A stretch of 6,513 nt of DNA from Dehalococcoidia bacterium (GCA_014384515.1 JACNFS010000053.1:1-6513), one strand, 5' to 3'; shown: positions 1-6,089, counted from the stretch's first letter. Made by a program: numbers and translations. The notes: a model not told the origin generated them from the sequence alone.

Positions 1-1
1 G

Positions 2-3000
2 GTCAGCGGCACGTACACGCATAATGCTGGGCGCATTACGGGTACGGTATCAGGCAGTACCTTGATAGGCACCTGGTCCGAGACACCGTCCTACAGCCCA
101 CCCAACGATGCCGGAGGCCTGCAATTTACAATTGCCTCCGACTGCAACTCCCTCACCGGCGTCTGGCGGTACGGCTCCTCCGGTGATTGGTCTGGGGACT
201 GGAACGGCACAAGAATTGGTGTAGCACCTACTCCAACCCCCACACCTAGTCCCACGCCAGCTGGACACAAACTCGTTGCGTATTATCCACTGGATGGGGA
301 CACTACAGACCATTCGGGGAATGGAAATCATGGGACAAACCATGGTGGTACTTTTGTGTCCGGGGTTAGTGGGCAGGCGTTGAGGCTTGACGGAGATGAT
401 GATGTAAATTGTGGCCAGACACTGACAGGTAGTTTCCCGTCACAAGTTACAGTTGAAACGTGGGTGAATGTTGAGCGCTTTCCTTTGCCGACCGATTCTG
501 ACCAGGTAACAGAGTTAGGTCGCTCAAACTTCGATCACATATTCTATGACGGGAAAGATGGTAATGAATTTGGATTAACTGTAGGCCAGTATGGAAATGC
601 TGCTTTTTCCGTTAAACCAGGGGCTGCACACGCTACTTGGCGTAACGTTGGTTCTTTACAGAAGCTGACATCAAATCATTGGTATCATCTTGTCGGAGTT
701 TACAACGGTAATACAATCAAGATCTTTGTGAACGGTCAATTAGATAATACCACAACAGTCCCTCAAACACAGTGGGAAATCACTTTGCCAGGTTATTACC
801 CGACAATTGGGGCGTATTCGGGTCGGTCTGATAAGCACAGAAACTATTTTCAAGGCATCATTGACGAGCTGAGAATCTACGACTACGCGTTAACTGCTGG
901 TGAAATCAAAGCAAATTATGACAAGCTGTCGCTTGGTGGTACTGCACCTACTCCAACCCCCACGCCCACACCTACACCAAGTGCAGGGCTGGTCCTCCAC
1001 CTCCCGTTTGACGGTAGCTACAACGACGCTTCAGGATATGGGAACCACGGCACACCTAAGGGAAGCATGCGCTTCGATAACGGAGTGGTCGGGCAGCAAG
1101 CTGCATACTTTGATGGAAAGAGCTATGTTGAGATCCCGGACAGCAACTCGCTGGACCTTTATGGAGCCTTCACCTTTTCCGTTTGGCTGTATAAGGAGGA
1201 TGCAGGAGCAGGTGGCTTTGCGGTCGTACTGTCAAAAGGGGACACAGCTGCGGCAGATGATAATTCGCCCTATGCCCTCTTCCACCTCAATTCTGGGCTG
1301 TCGCCAACCGTGCGGCTAACGAAGGACAATAGATATACCTACGTCACATCGGGGGCAAGAACGGATTTCAAGCAGTGGTATCACCTTGGTGTAACCTGGG
1401 ATGGGAGGGATGTGAAGTTCTATGTCGATGGAGTGCTAAAAGACACGCAGACATGGCAAGGCCCTCTTCCCAACTCGGCGGCCAAACTTCTCATAGGCTG
1501 TGATCCCCCAGGCGCCACTGAATACTTCAGAGGAATGATGGACGACCTGAGGATCTACAACTATGCCCTCTCAAATAGCCAGGTCCAAGGTGTCCACTCG
1601 GGCGCAGGACCTGCTCCAACTCCAACTCCTACCCCTACTCCTACAGGCACGGCGCTTATCGCCGAGTCCAGAACTGTGCCTCCAGGCGGGACAGTTCTGG
1701 TTCTGGTTCCCGTCCGCCTGGAGAACGCTCAGAACGTCGGCAGCCTGGGCTTCCACCTGAGCTATGACCCGGCCGTGGCGCAGGTCACCCAGGTACTCAA
1801 GGGCTCACTCCCGCCCACTTTCACCTCCAACACCCAGCAGCCCGGGCTCATCATTATCGGCTTCGCCACCACCGAGGGGGTCAGCGGACAAAAGGGCTCG
1901 GCTGTCTATGTAGAGTTCAGGGCCGTAGGCGCCGAGGGGAGCACCTGTGCCCTTACCCTCTCCCAGATTGAAGCCACTAACACCTCCGGTGCCACGGTAT
2001 TCGTTACGCCGGTAAACGGCGTACTAACGATAGCACAGTTAATACTCGGAGATATCAATGGGGATGGCAAGGTCGACCTGCTCGATGCACTTAGGGCGCT
2101 CAGGATGTACGTGCAGATTGAGGCGGAGAACCTCGTACTGGATATGGACAACAGCGGCAAGGTGACGCCTGAGGATGCGCGATTGATTCTTCTCAAGCTG
2201 GCGGCTGGTACTCCCGCTGCGGGGGGCGGTACTGGCTCTGGGGCTCAACAAGTTACAAGTCAAAGGATAACGACAAGCCAATCAGGAACCGTTGTCGACC
2301 CCTCGGGTGCCCAAATAGCAGTCCCCCATGGCGCTGTGGCTGAGAACAGTGCCGGTGGAGAGGGTGAGATGCTATTCGCTATTAAGGCGGGAAGTGTGGC
2401 GGATTTCCATCTCTCCGGTGCACCGGCATATGCCCGCGTATACGAGATGGGGCCGAGTGGATTCACATTTGCACATCCCGTGAGGATAACCCTGCCTTTG
2501 CCACACGGCTTTAACCGTGAAAAGGACCTGGCAATCGTATGCCGGTATGATCATGCTTCCGGGGAGTGGGATGTTGTTGGAGGCAGAGTAAATGAAGCGG
2601 GTGACGCTGTATCGGTTGATGTAAAGCATCTAAGCATTTTCATGCCGGTAATTGGTGGCAGCATTGCTAACTTGCCGACAATTGGTGGCAGCATTGCTAA
2701 CGCACCGACGATTGGTGGCAGCATCATTGACGCACCTATAATTGGTGGCGACATCGCTTTCGCGCCGATGATTGGTGGCAGCATCGCTGATGTGAACATT
2801 CTTCGACCCGGGGGTTCCGACGACTCGTACCGAGGGCAGGTTCAATTCAAGTGCGCACTTGACCATAGGTTCAATGTTTGCATATCCCAAGTCGTTAACC
2901 TGAAACACTATGATGGGGTTCCCGCATGGATGCAGAAGGAAGCTGCAGAATCTGGGCTCCTTGTAGGCGAGAGGTTTTGTCCTACGTGTAATTGGGTACC

Positions 3001-3655
3001 AAGTGGCGGGACAGACGCCGGCTATATAGGGCAGTATCTCCCTCAGGGCACCTACAACTTCTGTGTTGAACAGTATGCTCCCTTTTGCGGATGTCCCCCG
3101 GCAACTTGTGAACTGGAGGGTCATTATTTCCTCAACAATGTGACTATAGGTGAGCCTTGTACATATCCGTGGTACCGTACTCGTACGCTGGACTCTAGTA
3201 GCAACCCCCAATTCGGAACGAGCATCAACCTGCTTCCGGGCCCCTGTCCATGCTATGGTACGGTGACGCCATCGGTAGGGATTGGGGAGGTTAATGTCAG
3301 GCTGGAGTGGCAAGGGGATTGCGACCTGGACCTGTGGGTAGTCGACCCCGCGGGGGAGAAGATATATTACGACAAAACGACTTCAACATCGGGTGGGGAG
3401 CTAGATCTGGATAACAAGTGTTCTGACTTCAAGATAGGAAGGCCAGAAAACATCTTCTGGAAGAGCAACCCGCCGCAGGGCGAGTATAAAGTCTACGTGG
3501 ATTACTTTGAGGACTGTGGTGGCGCCGGCACGGTCGCTTATACGGTAAGATGGCTACTGCATGGCAACACCTATAGCAAGTCGGGCAGTATTTCGCCACC
3601 ACCGATTGGCGATACAAAAGGTGACGAGGTTTTGATAACCACCTTCACCTACTAG
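2..3655 (+). CDS. Large secreted modular protein: LamG x2, cohesin, dockerin, ZU5-like, decapeptide repeats, YfaP-like (5' partial)
   Basis: The frame is open from the left edge, so the start and any signal peptide lie outside the window; the TTG at 62 is internal. Residue numbers count from nt 2. Residues 1-74 form a beta-rich repeat ending GDWNGTRI. PT linkers lie at 75-88, 315-328 and 537-549. Two LamG/concanavalin-like domains (89-311, 329-533) each show a Y/HxPxDG start, GNHGT, WYHL and a DxLRIYxYAL end. A cohesin (551-679) has NVGSLGFHLSYDP. A dockerin (683-735) has loops DINGDGKVDLLD and DMDNSGKVTPED. A ZU5-like domain (761-883) ends VKHLSIFMPV. Then come IGGSI repeats (884-931), a Cys-rich segment, and a YfaP/DUF2135-like domain (1095-1217) with CDLDLWVVDPAGE and RPENIFW. 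No catalytic module was seen. The family knowledge suggests an extracellular adhesion or assembly protein; the function is inferred. It lies upstream of a cohesin lipoprotein on the same strand. Confidence 0.93.
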   Translation, partial: VSGTYTHNAGRITGTVSGSTLIGTWSETPSYSPPNDAGGLQFTIASDCNSLTGVWRYGSSGDWSGDWNGTRIGVAPTPTPTPSPTPAGHKLVAYYPLDGDTTDHSGNGNHGTNHGGTFVSGVSGQALRLDGDDDVNCGQTLTGSFPSQVTVETWVNVERFPLPTDSDQVTELGRSNFDHIFYDGKDGNEFGLTVGQYGNAAFSVKPGAAHATWRNVGSLQKLTSNHWYHLVGVYNGNTIKIFVNGQLDNTTTVPQTQWEITLPGYYPTIGAYSGRSDKHRNYFQGIIDELRIYDYALTAGEIKANYDKLSLGGTAPTPTPTPTPTPSAGLVLHLPFDGSYNDASGYGNHGTPKGSMRFDNGVVGQQAAYFDGKSYVEIPDSNSLDLYGAFTFSVWLYKEDAGAGGFAVVLSKGDTAAADDNSPYALFHLNSGLSPTVRLTKDNRYTYVTSGARTDFKQWYHLGVTWDGRDVKFYVDGVLKDTQTWQGPLPNSAAKLLIGCDPPGATEYFRGMMDDLRIYNYALSNSQVQGVHSGAGPAPTPTPTPTPTGTALIAESRTVPPGGTVLVLVPVRLENAQNVGSLGFHLSYDPAVAQVTQVLKGSLPPTFTSNTQQPGLIIIGFATTEGVSGQKGSAVYVEFRAVGAEGSTCALTLSQIEATNTSGATVFVTPVNGVLTIAQLILGDINGDGKVDLLDALRALRMYVQIEAENLVLDMDNSGKVTPEDARLILLKLAAGTPAAGGGTGSGAQQVTSQRITTSQSGTVVDPSGAQIAVPHGAVAENSAGGEGEMLFAIKAGSVADFHLSGAPAYARVYEMGPSGFTFAHPVRITLPLPHGFNREKDLAIVCRYDHASGEWDVVGGRVNEAGDAVSVDVKHLSIFMPVIGGSIANLPTIGGSIANAPTIGGSIIDAPIIGGDIAFAPMIGGSIADVNILRPGGSDDSYRGQVQFKCALDHRFNVCISQVVNLKHYDGVPAWMQKEAAESGLLVGERFCPTCNWVPSGGTDAGYIGQYLPQGTYNFCVEQYAPFCGCPPATCELEGHYFLNNVTIGEPCTYPWYRTRTLDSSSNPQFGTSINLLPGPCPCYGTVTPSVGIGEVNVRLEWQGDCDLDLWVVDPAGEKIYYDKTTSTSGGELDLDNKCSDFKIGRPENIFWKSNPPQGEYKVYVDYFEDCGGAGTVAYTVRWLLHGNTYSKSGSISPPPIGDTKGDEVLITTFTY
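224..963 (+). repeat. 20-bp direct repeat in PT linkers, 720 bp apart and in frame
   Basis: The 20 bases at 224-243 recur exactly at 944-963 (both begin GCACCTACTCC) and encode the start of the first and second Pro-Thr linkers. The offset is 720 bp, exactly 240 codons, so recombination between the copies would remove or add the whole first LamG unit without breaking the frame. The third linker (1610-1648) has a related but different Pro-Thr codon pattern. The repeat is directly visible; its role in module shuffling is inferred. Confidence 0.8.
2651..2794 (+). repeat. Tandem 30-bp repeat encoding IGGSI decapeptides
   Basis: Four full 30-bp units start at 2651, 2681, 2711 and 2741, and a partial unit starts at 2771. 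They encode IGGSIANLPT, IGGSIANAPT, IGGSIIDAPI, IGGDIAFAPM and IGGSIADV. The first two units are almost identical in DNA; later ones diverge at the third to tenth residues while IGG and the Pro at position 9 are kept. The block follows directly on the ZU5-like domain (FMPV precedes it) and leads into the Cys-rich segment. The regular period suggests a small beta-solenoid or a structured spacer, but I know of no named family for it. Confidence 0.9.
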
Positions 3656-3656
3656 T

Positions 3657-3800
3657 CTCTTGGGTGTGCTGGATGCCCTGCGTGCGCTCAGGATGTACGT
3701 GCAGCTTGAGCCGGAAAACCTCATACTGGACATGAATCAAGACGGACAGGTCAACCCCGAGGACGCCAGGCTAATCCTGGAGATGACCAAAACGAAATAA
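3657..3800 (+). pseudogene. Orphan dockerin fragment (first calcium loop missing)
   Basis: Directly after the TAG of the large gene, in the +1 frame, the DNA encodes LLGVLDALRALRMYVQ, then LEPENLILDMNQDGQV, then NPEDARLILEMTKTK and TAA. It matches the dockerin inside the large gene from its LLDALRALRM helix onward, with about 70% nucleotide identity over 120 nt by my hand alignment. The second calcium loop (DMNQDGQVNPED) is canonical, but the first loop is absent and there is no start codon; the frame closes upstream at 3636. The stop codon abuts the RBS of the cohesin lipoprotein. The best reading is the tail of an ancestral dockerin gene whose 5' part was replaced when the YfaP-like end was joined here. 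A dockerin expressed by +1 frameshifting is possible but unsupported. Confidence 0.85.
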
Positions 3801-3807
3801 GGGAGGG
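3801..3807 (+). promoter_or_regulatory. Ribosome binding site for the cohesin lipoprotein
   Basis: GGGAGGG lies 5 nt before the ATG at 3813, directly after the TAA of the dockerin remnant. It fixes the start codon. No promoter is visible between the large gene and this site, so co-transcription with the large gene is likely. Confidence 0.75.
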
Positions 3808-3812
3808 TAGTC

Positions 3813-4298
3813 ATGAAACGAAGTGCAGGCATAAGCATCATTATTGCCGCGGCAGTGGTTGCCGGAACGGCACTATCTATGACCGGCTGTATTAAAATTC
3901 AACCAGGCGGTACCTCCACAACCGGCGGGGGAATGAATGTGCCCGTTAATGCCACGGGCGCCAGCAACGTGGGCAGCCTGGAGTTCGAGCTGGTCTATGA
4001 TTCCACGGTGCTGCAGGCGGTAGGGGTGGACAAGGGCACGCTGGCGGGCAACGCCATGATGGACTTCACCACCGCTCGCCCCGGCCGGGTATGGGTGGGA
4101 ATAGTTGATTCGAACGGTATAAACGGTAATGGCTCCCTCGTGGTTGTGTCCTTCCAGGAAGTCGGGCAGGGCGCGGCGACCGGTCAGCTAACGCTGGAGA
4201 ACGTAGAGGCCTACGACGCCCAGACCCTAATCGACATCATTACCCAGACCACGGCGGGGAATCTGAATACGCCCCCGACTATTACCTTTATCCACTAG
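3813..4298 (+). CDS. Cohesin-domain lipoprotein
   Basis: This is a 161-residue protein. Residues 1-26 form a lipoprotein signal peptide: KR near the N-terminus, a hydrophobic core (ISIIIAAAVVAGTALS) and MTGC with Cys26 as the lipidation site. A short Gly/Thr-rich spacer follows. Residues 41 to about 155 form one cohesin domain, with NVGSLEFELVYDSTVL and GSLVVVSFQEVG matching the cohesin in the large upstream protein (NVGSLGFHLSYDP). The family binds dockerins through calcium-dependent contacts. The inferred role is a membrane-anchored receptor for a dockerin protein, most obviously the large one encoded upstream. The linker from lipid to domain is very short, so the cohesin would sit close to the membrane. 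A 79-bp segment (4013-4091) recurs near-identically at the right window edge. Start choice rests on the RBS and the signal peptide. Confidence 0.92.
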   Translation: MKRSAGISIIIAAAVVAGTALSMTGCIKIQPGGTSTTGGGMNVPVNATGASNVGSLEFELVYDSTVLQAVGVDKGTLAGNAMMDFTTARPGRVWVGIVDSNGINGNGSLVVVSFQEVGQGAATGQLTLENVEAYDAQTLIDIITQTTAGNLNTPPTITFIH

Positions 4299-4310
4299 GC
4301 TGCTGCCATC

Positions 4311-4324
4311 CGTGCGTTTGCACG
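4311..4324 (+). other. Short hairpin after the cohesin lipoprotein
   Basis: CGTGC GTTT GCACG is a perfect 5-bp stem with a 4-nt loop, 12 nt after the TAG. No T-run follows, so a Rho-independent terminator is not supported. It could act as a 3' stabiliser or be chance. Confidence 0.3.
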
Positions 4325-4355
4325 AGACCGGAGGGCACAGGAACGAGCCAGAGCT

Positions 4356-4519
4356 ATGTTATTCTGGGGAATTGGCTTGAGTTTCCTCTATCCGCCTCTT
4401 TGGTTCCTCAAAGCTTCGATTACCGCTTTAATTATGGGTGATACTATTGATATGACATTCCCGTTGCCATAGTGGCGGTCATTGTGATTGCATTGGTTCA
4501 ACGAGAAAGAGCATGTTGA
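4356..4519 (+). pseudogene. Frameshifted remnant of a small two-helix membrane protein
   Basis: From ATG 4356 the frame reads MLFWGIGLSFLYPPLWFL, KASITALIMGDTIDM and stops at TAG 4470. In the next frame, 4451-4519 reads YDIPVAIVAVIVIALVQ, RERAC and TGA. Restoring one base near 4453-4454 joins them into a protein of about 54 residues with two hydrophobic segments and a charged QRER tail. The bases before the ATG, in the same frame, encode an Arg-rich stretch (RAFARDRRAQERARA) back to the lipoprotein stop at 4296. No clear RBS precedes the ATG. I do not recognise the family. The reading rests on hydrophobicity and frame continuity only; chance is a real alternative. Confidence 0.35.
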
Positions 4520-4572
4520 CTACGTAGTCTGGTTAACGCTACCCACAGGGGTTATCATAGCAAAATAATGGC

Positions 4573-4578
4573 AAGGAG
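4573..4578 (+). promoter_or_regulatory. Ribosome binding site for the OB-fold lipoprotein
   Basis: AAGGAG is 8 nt before the ATG at 4587. It supports this start, which also places a basic, then hydrophobic, signal peptide at the N-terminus. Confidence 0.75.
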
Positions 4579-4586
4579 AAACTGTC

Positions 4587-5375
4587 ATGAAGCAACTCAG
4601 TGTAAAGCGAAGGCTGCTAATCATCATACTCTTCACCTTGTTAGTTTGTCCTACTACTAGCTGTACAGTCACAAAGGATAGTCCGGCACCCCAACAAGCT
4701 ACTCCTCCACCCACGACCGCCATCGAGCCGACCAGTCCTTCACCTACCCCTCCCTCCAAAACGAGCATCGCCGACATAAGGGCAGAGCCAGCAGCCTATG
4801 AGGGAAGGGTAATTACGATTGAAGGCAAGTATCAGGGGTGGAAGGGGGGTTTCGGGGAGAAGCCACCAGAAACCCGCAGTGATTGGTTGGTAGAAGATGA
4901 TACTGGCTGGATTTATGTAACTGGTAAGCCGTCAGGGCTAGATCCCATAGATGATGTGGGACACCCAATAAAGATTACCGGTATCGCCAAGATAACTAGA
5001 GACGGTGAGCCATATTTATCGGCCGGGGGAATAATTATTGGAGAAAAGGTTGCCACTATGAGAATAGTCGGCGTGGTGAAGGAAATGGCTACGCTATATG
5101 AGACTGGCGATTCAGCGAAGGGTGTTGAGGTTAAGCTATATACTTATAGAGAGCCTGAGCTTCCACAGTTACCTGCTCTTGGTGATCTTATAGGAAGCAG
5201 CGTCACTGACCAGTATGGGAACTATATATTAGAAATGCCGCTTGAGCTACTACCAGAGAATTGTCGCGAGTTAGCAGTGTTTGTTGACAATGGATATGAG
5301 GGTTGGGAAACAGTTCCAGTGGGTGAGGGGACAATTCAGGTTGACTTGGCCAAAGGGTCTGTTCCTCTTCCCTAG
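4587..5375 (+). CDS. Lipoprotein with OB-fold-like domain and transthyretin-like C-terminal domain
   Basis: This is a 262-residue protein. Residues 1-26 form a signal peptide (KRR, then a core LLIIILFTLLV) with Cys26 after TTS; the lipobox is weak because -3 is Thr. Residues 27-58 are a Pro/Thr/Ser-rich spacer. Residues 60 to about 150 resemble an OB-fold: a start SIADIRAEPAAYEGRVITIEG, then WLVEDDTGWIYVTG and PIKITGIAKI, the pattern of small extracytoplasmic OB domains that are often annotated as nucleic-acid-binding-like. Residues 155-258 look like a carboxypeptidase-regulatory or transthyretin-like beta sandwich (GVEVKLY, then VTDQYGNYILEMP, then VFVDNGYEGWETV). The product is predicted to be tethered outside the cytoplasmic membrane. 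Its ligand is unknown. It lies 288 nt after the cohesin lipoprotein, so operon membership is uncertain. G+C is lower than in the cohesin genes. Confidence 0.88.
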   Translation: MKQLSVKRRLLIIILFTLLVCPTTSCTVTKDSPAPQQATPPPTTAIEPTSPSPTPPSKTSIADIRAEPAAYEGRVITIEGKYQGWKGGFGEKPPETRSDWLVEDDTGWIYVTGKPSGLDPIDDVGHPIKITGIAKITRDGEPYLSAGGIIIGEKVATMRIVGVVKEMATLYETGDSAKGVEVKLYTYREPELPQLPALGDLIGSSVTDQYGNYILEMPLELLPENCRELAVFVDNGYEGWETVPVGEGTIQVDLAKGSVPLP

Positions 5376-5381
5376 TGTACT

Positions 5382-5395
5382 GTCCTCAAAAGGAC
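5382..5395 (+). other. Small hairpin just after the OB-fold lipoprotein
   Basis: GTCCT CAAA AGGAC forms a 5-bp stem with a 4-nt loop, 6 nt past the TAG. The following bases (TCTACATTTG) hold no real T-run, so it is at best a weak terminator or a 3' end structure. Confidence 0.3.
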
Positions 5396-5460
5396 TCTAC
5401 ATTTGCAGACCATTCTCAGGATTACGTCGGTGGCGTCTTTCGATACGAAAGGCTAAGCGG

Positions 5461-5508
5461 TAAATCCCAAGTAGGGGCAATTCATGAATTGCCCCTACTA
5501 AATCCCAA
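5461..5508. repeat. 28-bp perfect palindrome flanked by 10-bp direct repeats (MITE/REP-like)
   Basis: Positions 5471-5498 are a perfect palindrome whose left half is GTAGGGGCAATTCA; A5470 and T5499 extend it to 30 bp. It is flanked exactly by TAAATCCCAA at 5461-5470 and again at 5499-5508. A perfect direct repeat abutting a palindrome is what a target-site duplication around a tiny inserted element would look like. From general knowledge, palindromes of this GGGGCAATTC type recur in many bacterial genomes; which transposase moves this one is not shown here. Confidence 0.85.
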
Positions 5509-5519
5509 ACAATATCTAT

Positions 5520-5564
5520 GCAAGCGGAGCTTGCGTAAGGGGTGGCGAAGTGGCACCAACCCTT
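5520..5564 (+). other. Two adjacent hairpins
   Basis: GCAAGC GGA GCTTGC (5520-5534) is a perfect 6-bp stem with a 3-nt loop. It is followed by an imperfect stem in which AAGG at 5537-5540 can pair with CCTT at 5561-5564 and GGTG at 5541-5544 with CACC at 5554-5557. They may be part of the same repeat family as the palindrome just upstream, or an RNA structure; neither is established. Confidence 0.4.
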
Positions 5565-5657
5565 GGGCTTTGTTGAACGCTTAGGCTGGACGAATATGCC
5601 CGGATTCCTATCCGTAACTTAGGTTCTTATCCTGGGACGTTAGAATCCAAGCGGTTA

Positions 5658-5693
5658 TTGGTGAGGTCAGGTCTGGGGCCTGACACTCACCAA
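5658..5693 (+). other. Long hairpin, possible bidirectional terminator or REP-like repeat
   Basis: TTGGTGAG (5658-5665) pairs perfectly with CTCACCAA (5686-5693), and inside it GTCAGG (5666-5671) pairs with CCTGAC (5679-5684), with one bulged A at 5685 and a 7-nt loop TCTGGGG. The 14-bp stem is strong. The bases after it (AAGTTTGTTTAG) are only moderately T-rich, so a terminator is possible but a mobile palindrome is equally plausible. Confidence 0.55.
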
Positions 5694-5699
5694 AGTTTG

Positions 5700-5733
5700 T
5701 TTAGGGTTTAGATATTAGGATTTAGGATTTGGG
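5700..5733 (+). repeat. Degenerate tandem heptamer repeat (TTTAGGA-like)
   Basis: Successive 7-mers read TTTAGGG, TTTAGAT, ATTAGGA and TTTAGGA, followed by TTTGGG. It is a short, imperfect microsatellite-like tract directly after the long hairpin. No function is evident. Confidence 0.65.
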
Positions 5734-5828
5734 TGACTGCCAGGGGGAAAACATCAGTTGCTGAAAAGGCATTTACGAGACACTACACTAGATAATAGGG
5801 GGACTAGGTCAAGTTCAGGTAACTGAGG

Positions 5829-5840
5829 AAGGCGCGCCTT
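5829..5840. other. 12-bp perfect palindrome
   Basis: AAGGCGCGCCTT is self-complementary. It could be a dimeric protein binding site or chance; no neighbouring promoter was found that would give it a role. Confidence 0.3.
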
Positions 5841-5907
5841 TAGAAGTTGAAGGTTCTGTGAGTAAGCATAAGGCGTATAGAAATGCAACAACGAAGGTAA
5901 AGTTAAA

Positions 5908-6018
5908 ATGCGAAACCCAATTTACATTCAATACAAAGAGAGGTCTTACATTTTCCAGGTATGGGGCCTCGAGGAATGGATTAAGAGCCTTGAGGAAACA
6001 GTCGGAAATGTGCTTTAA
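5908..6018 (+). CDS. Possible small protein or gene remnant, 36 residues
   Basis: ATG 5908 opens a frame reading MRNPIYIQYKERSYIFQ, then VWGLEEWIKSLEETVGNVL and TAA. The composition is protein-like: balanced charges and an amphipathic C-terminal helix (LEEWIKSLEETVGNVL). This contrasts with the longer overlapping frame at 5858-6061, which is Arg/Lys-rich and unordered. AAGG at 5894-5897 is a weak RBS about 10 nt upstream. No family was recognised. It may be a fragment of a decayed gene or chance. Confidence 0.25.
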   Translation: MRNPIYIQYKERSYIFQVWGLEEWIKSLEETVGNVL

Positions 6019-6082
6019 CTATAAGATGAGGCGAGCGGATATATCAAGGGCCTTTATTTAGGATGCTATGATTAACTGTGTT

Positions 6083-6089
6083 GAGGAGG
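6083..6089 (+). promoter_or_regulatory. Ribosome binding site for the frameshifted secreted-protein gene
   Basis: GAGGAGG lies 8 nt before ATG 6098. The strong motif argues that translation starts here, although that frame stops after 16 codons because of the frameshift. Confidence 0.7.

Noticed and set aside
2630..3313. Long antisense open frame (227 codons) opposite the repeat and Cys-rich region
   Set aside because: It lies wholly inside the large gene, mirrors the decapeptide repeat as low-complexity sequence and has no recognisable domain; the sense strand has clear domains there.
3651..3662. Programmed +1 frameshift at TAC TAG to fuse the dockerin half to the large protein
   Set aside because: The frames are compatible with it, but the first calcium loop would still be missing, the YfaP-like domain already has its natural end, and there is no stimulatory signal I can identify.
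4516..4558. Promoter for the OB-fold lipoprotein (TTGACT and TATCAT)
   Set aside because: The two boxes are 31 nt apart, far from the 16-18 nt expected, and no better pair was seen.
3653..5375. TAG recoded as an amino acid, since all three main genes end in TAG
   Set aside because: Read-through gives only short extensions for two of the genes, with no domain continuity; three TAG stops can occur by chance.
5375..5584. 69-codon frame overlapping the lipoprotein stop
   Set aside because: It starts with GTG overlapping the stop and runs through the palindrome and hairpins; the encoded peptide is just translated repeat.
5990..6025. Promoter for the frameshifted gene (TTGAGG and TATAAG)
   Set aside because: The spacer is 24 nt, too long for a standard sigma-70-type promoter.
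5858..6061. 67-codon GTG-start frame
   Set aside because: The product is Arg/Lys-rich and unordered, has no RBS of note, and overlaps a shorter frame with more protein-like composition.
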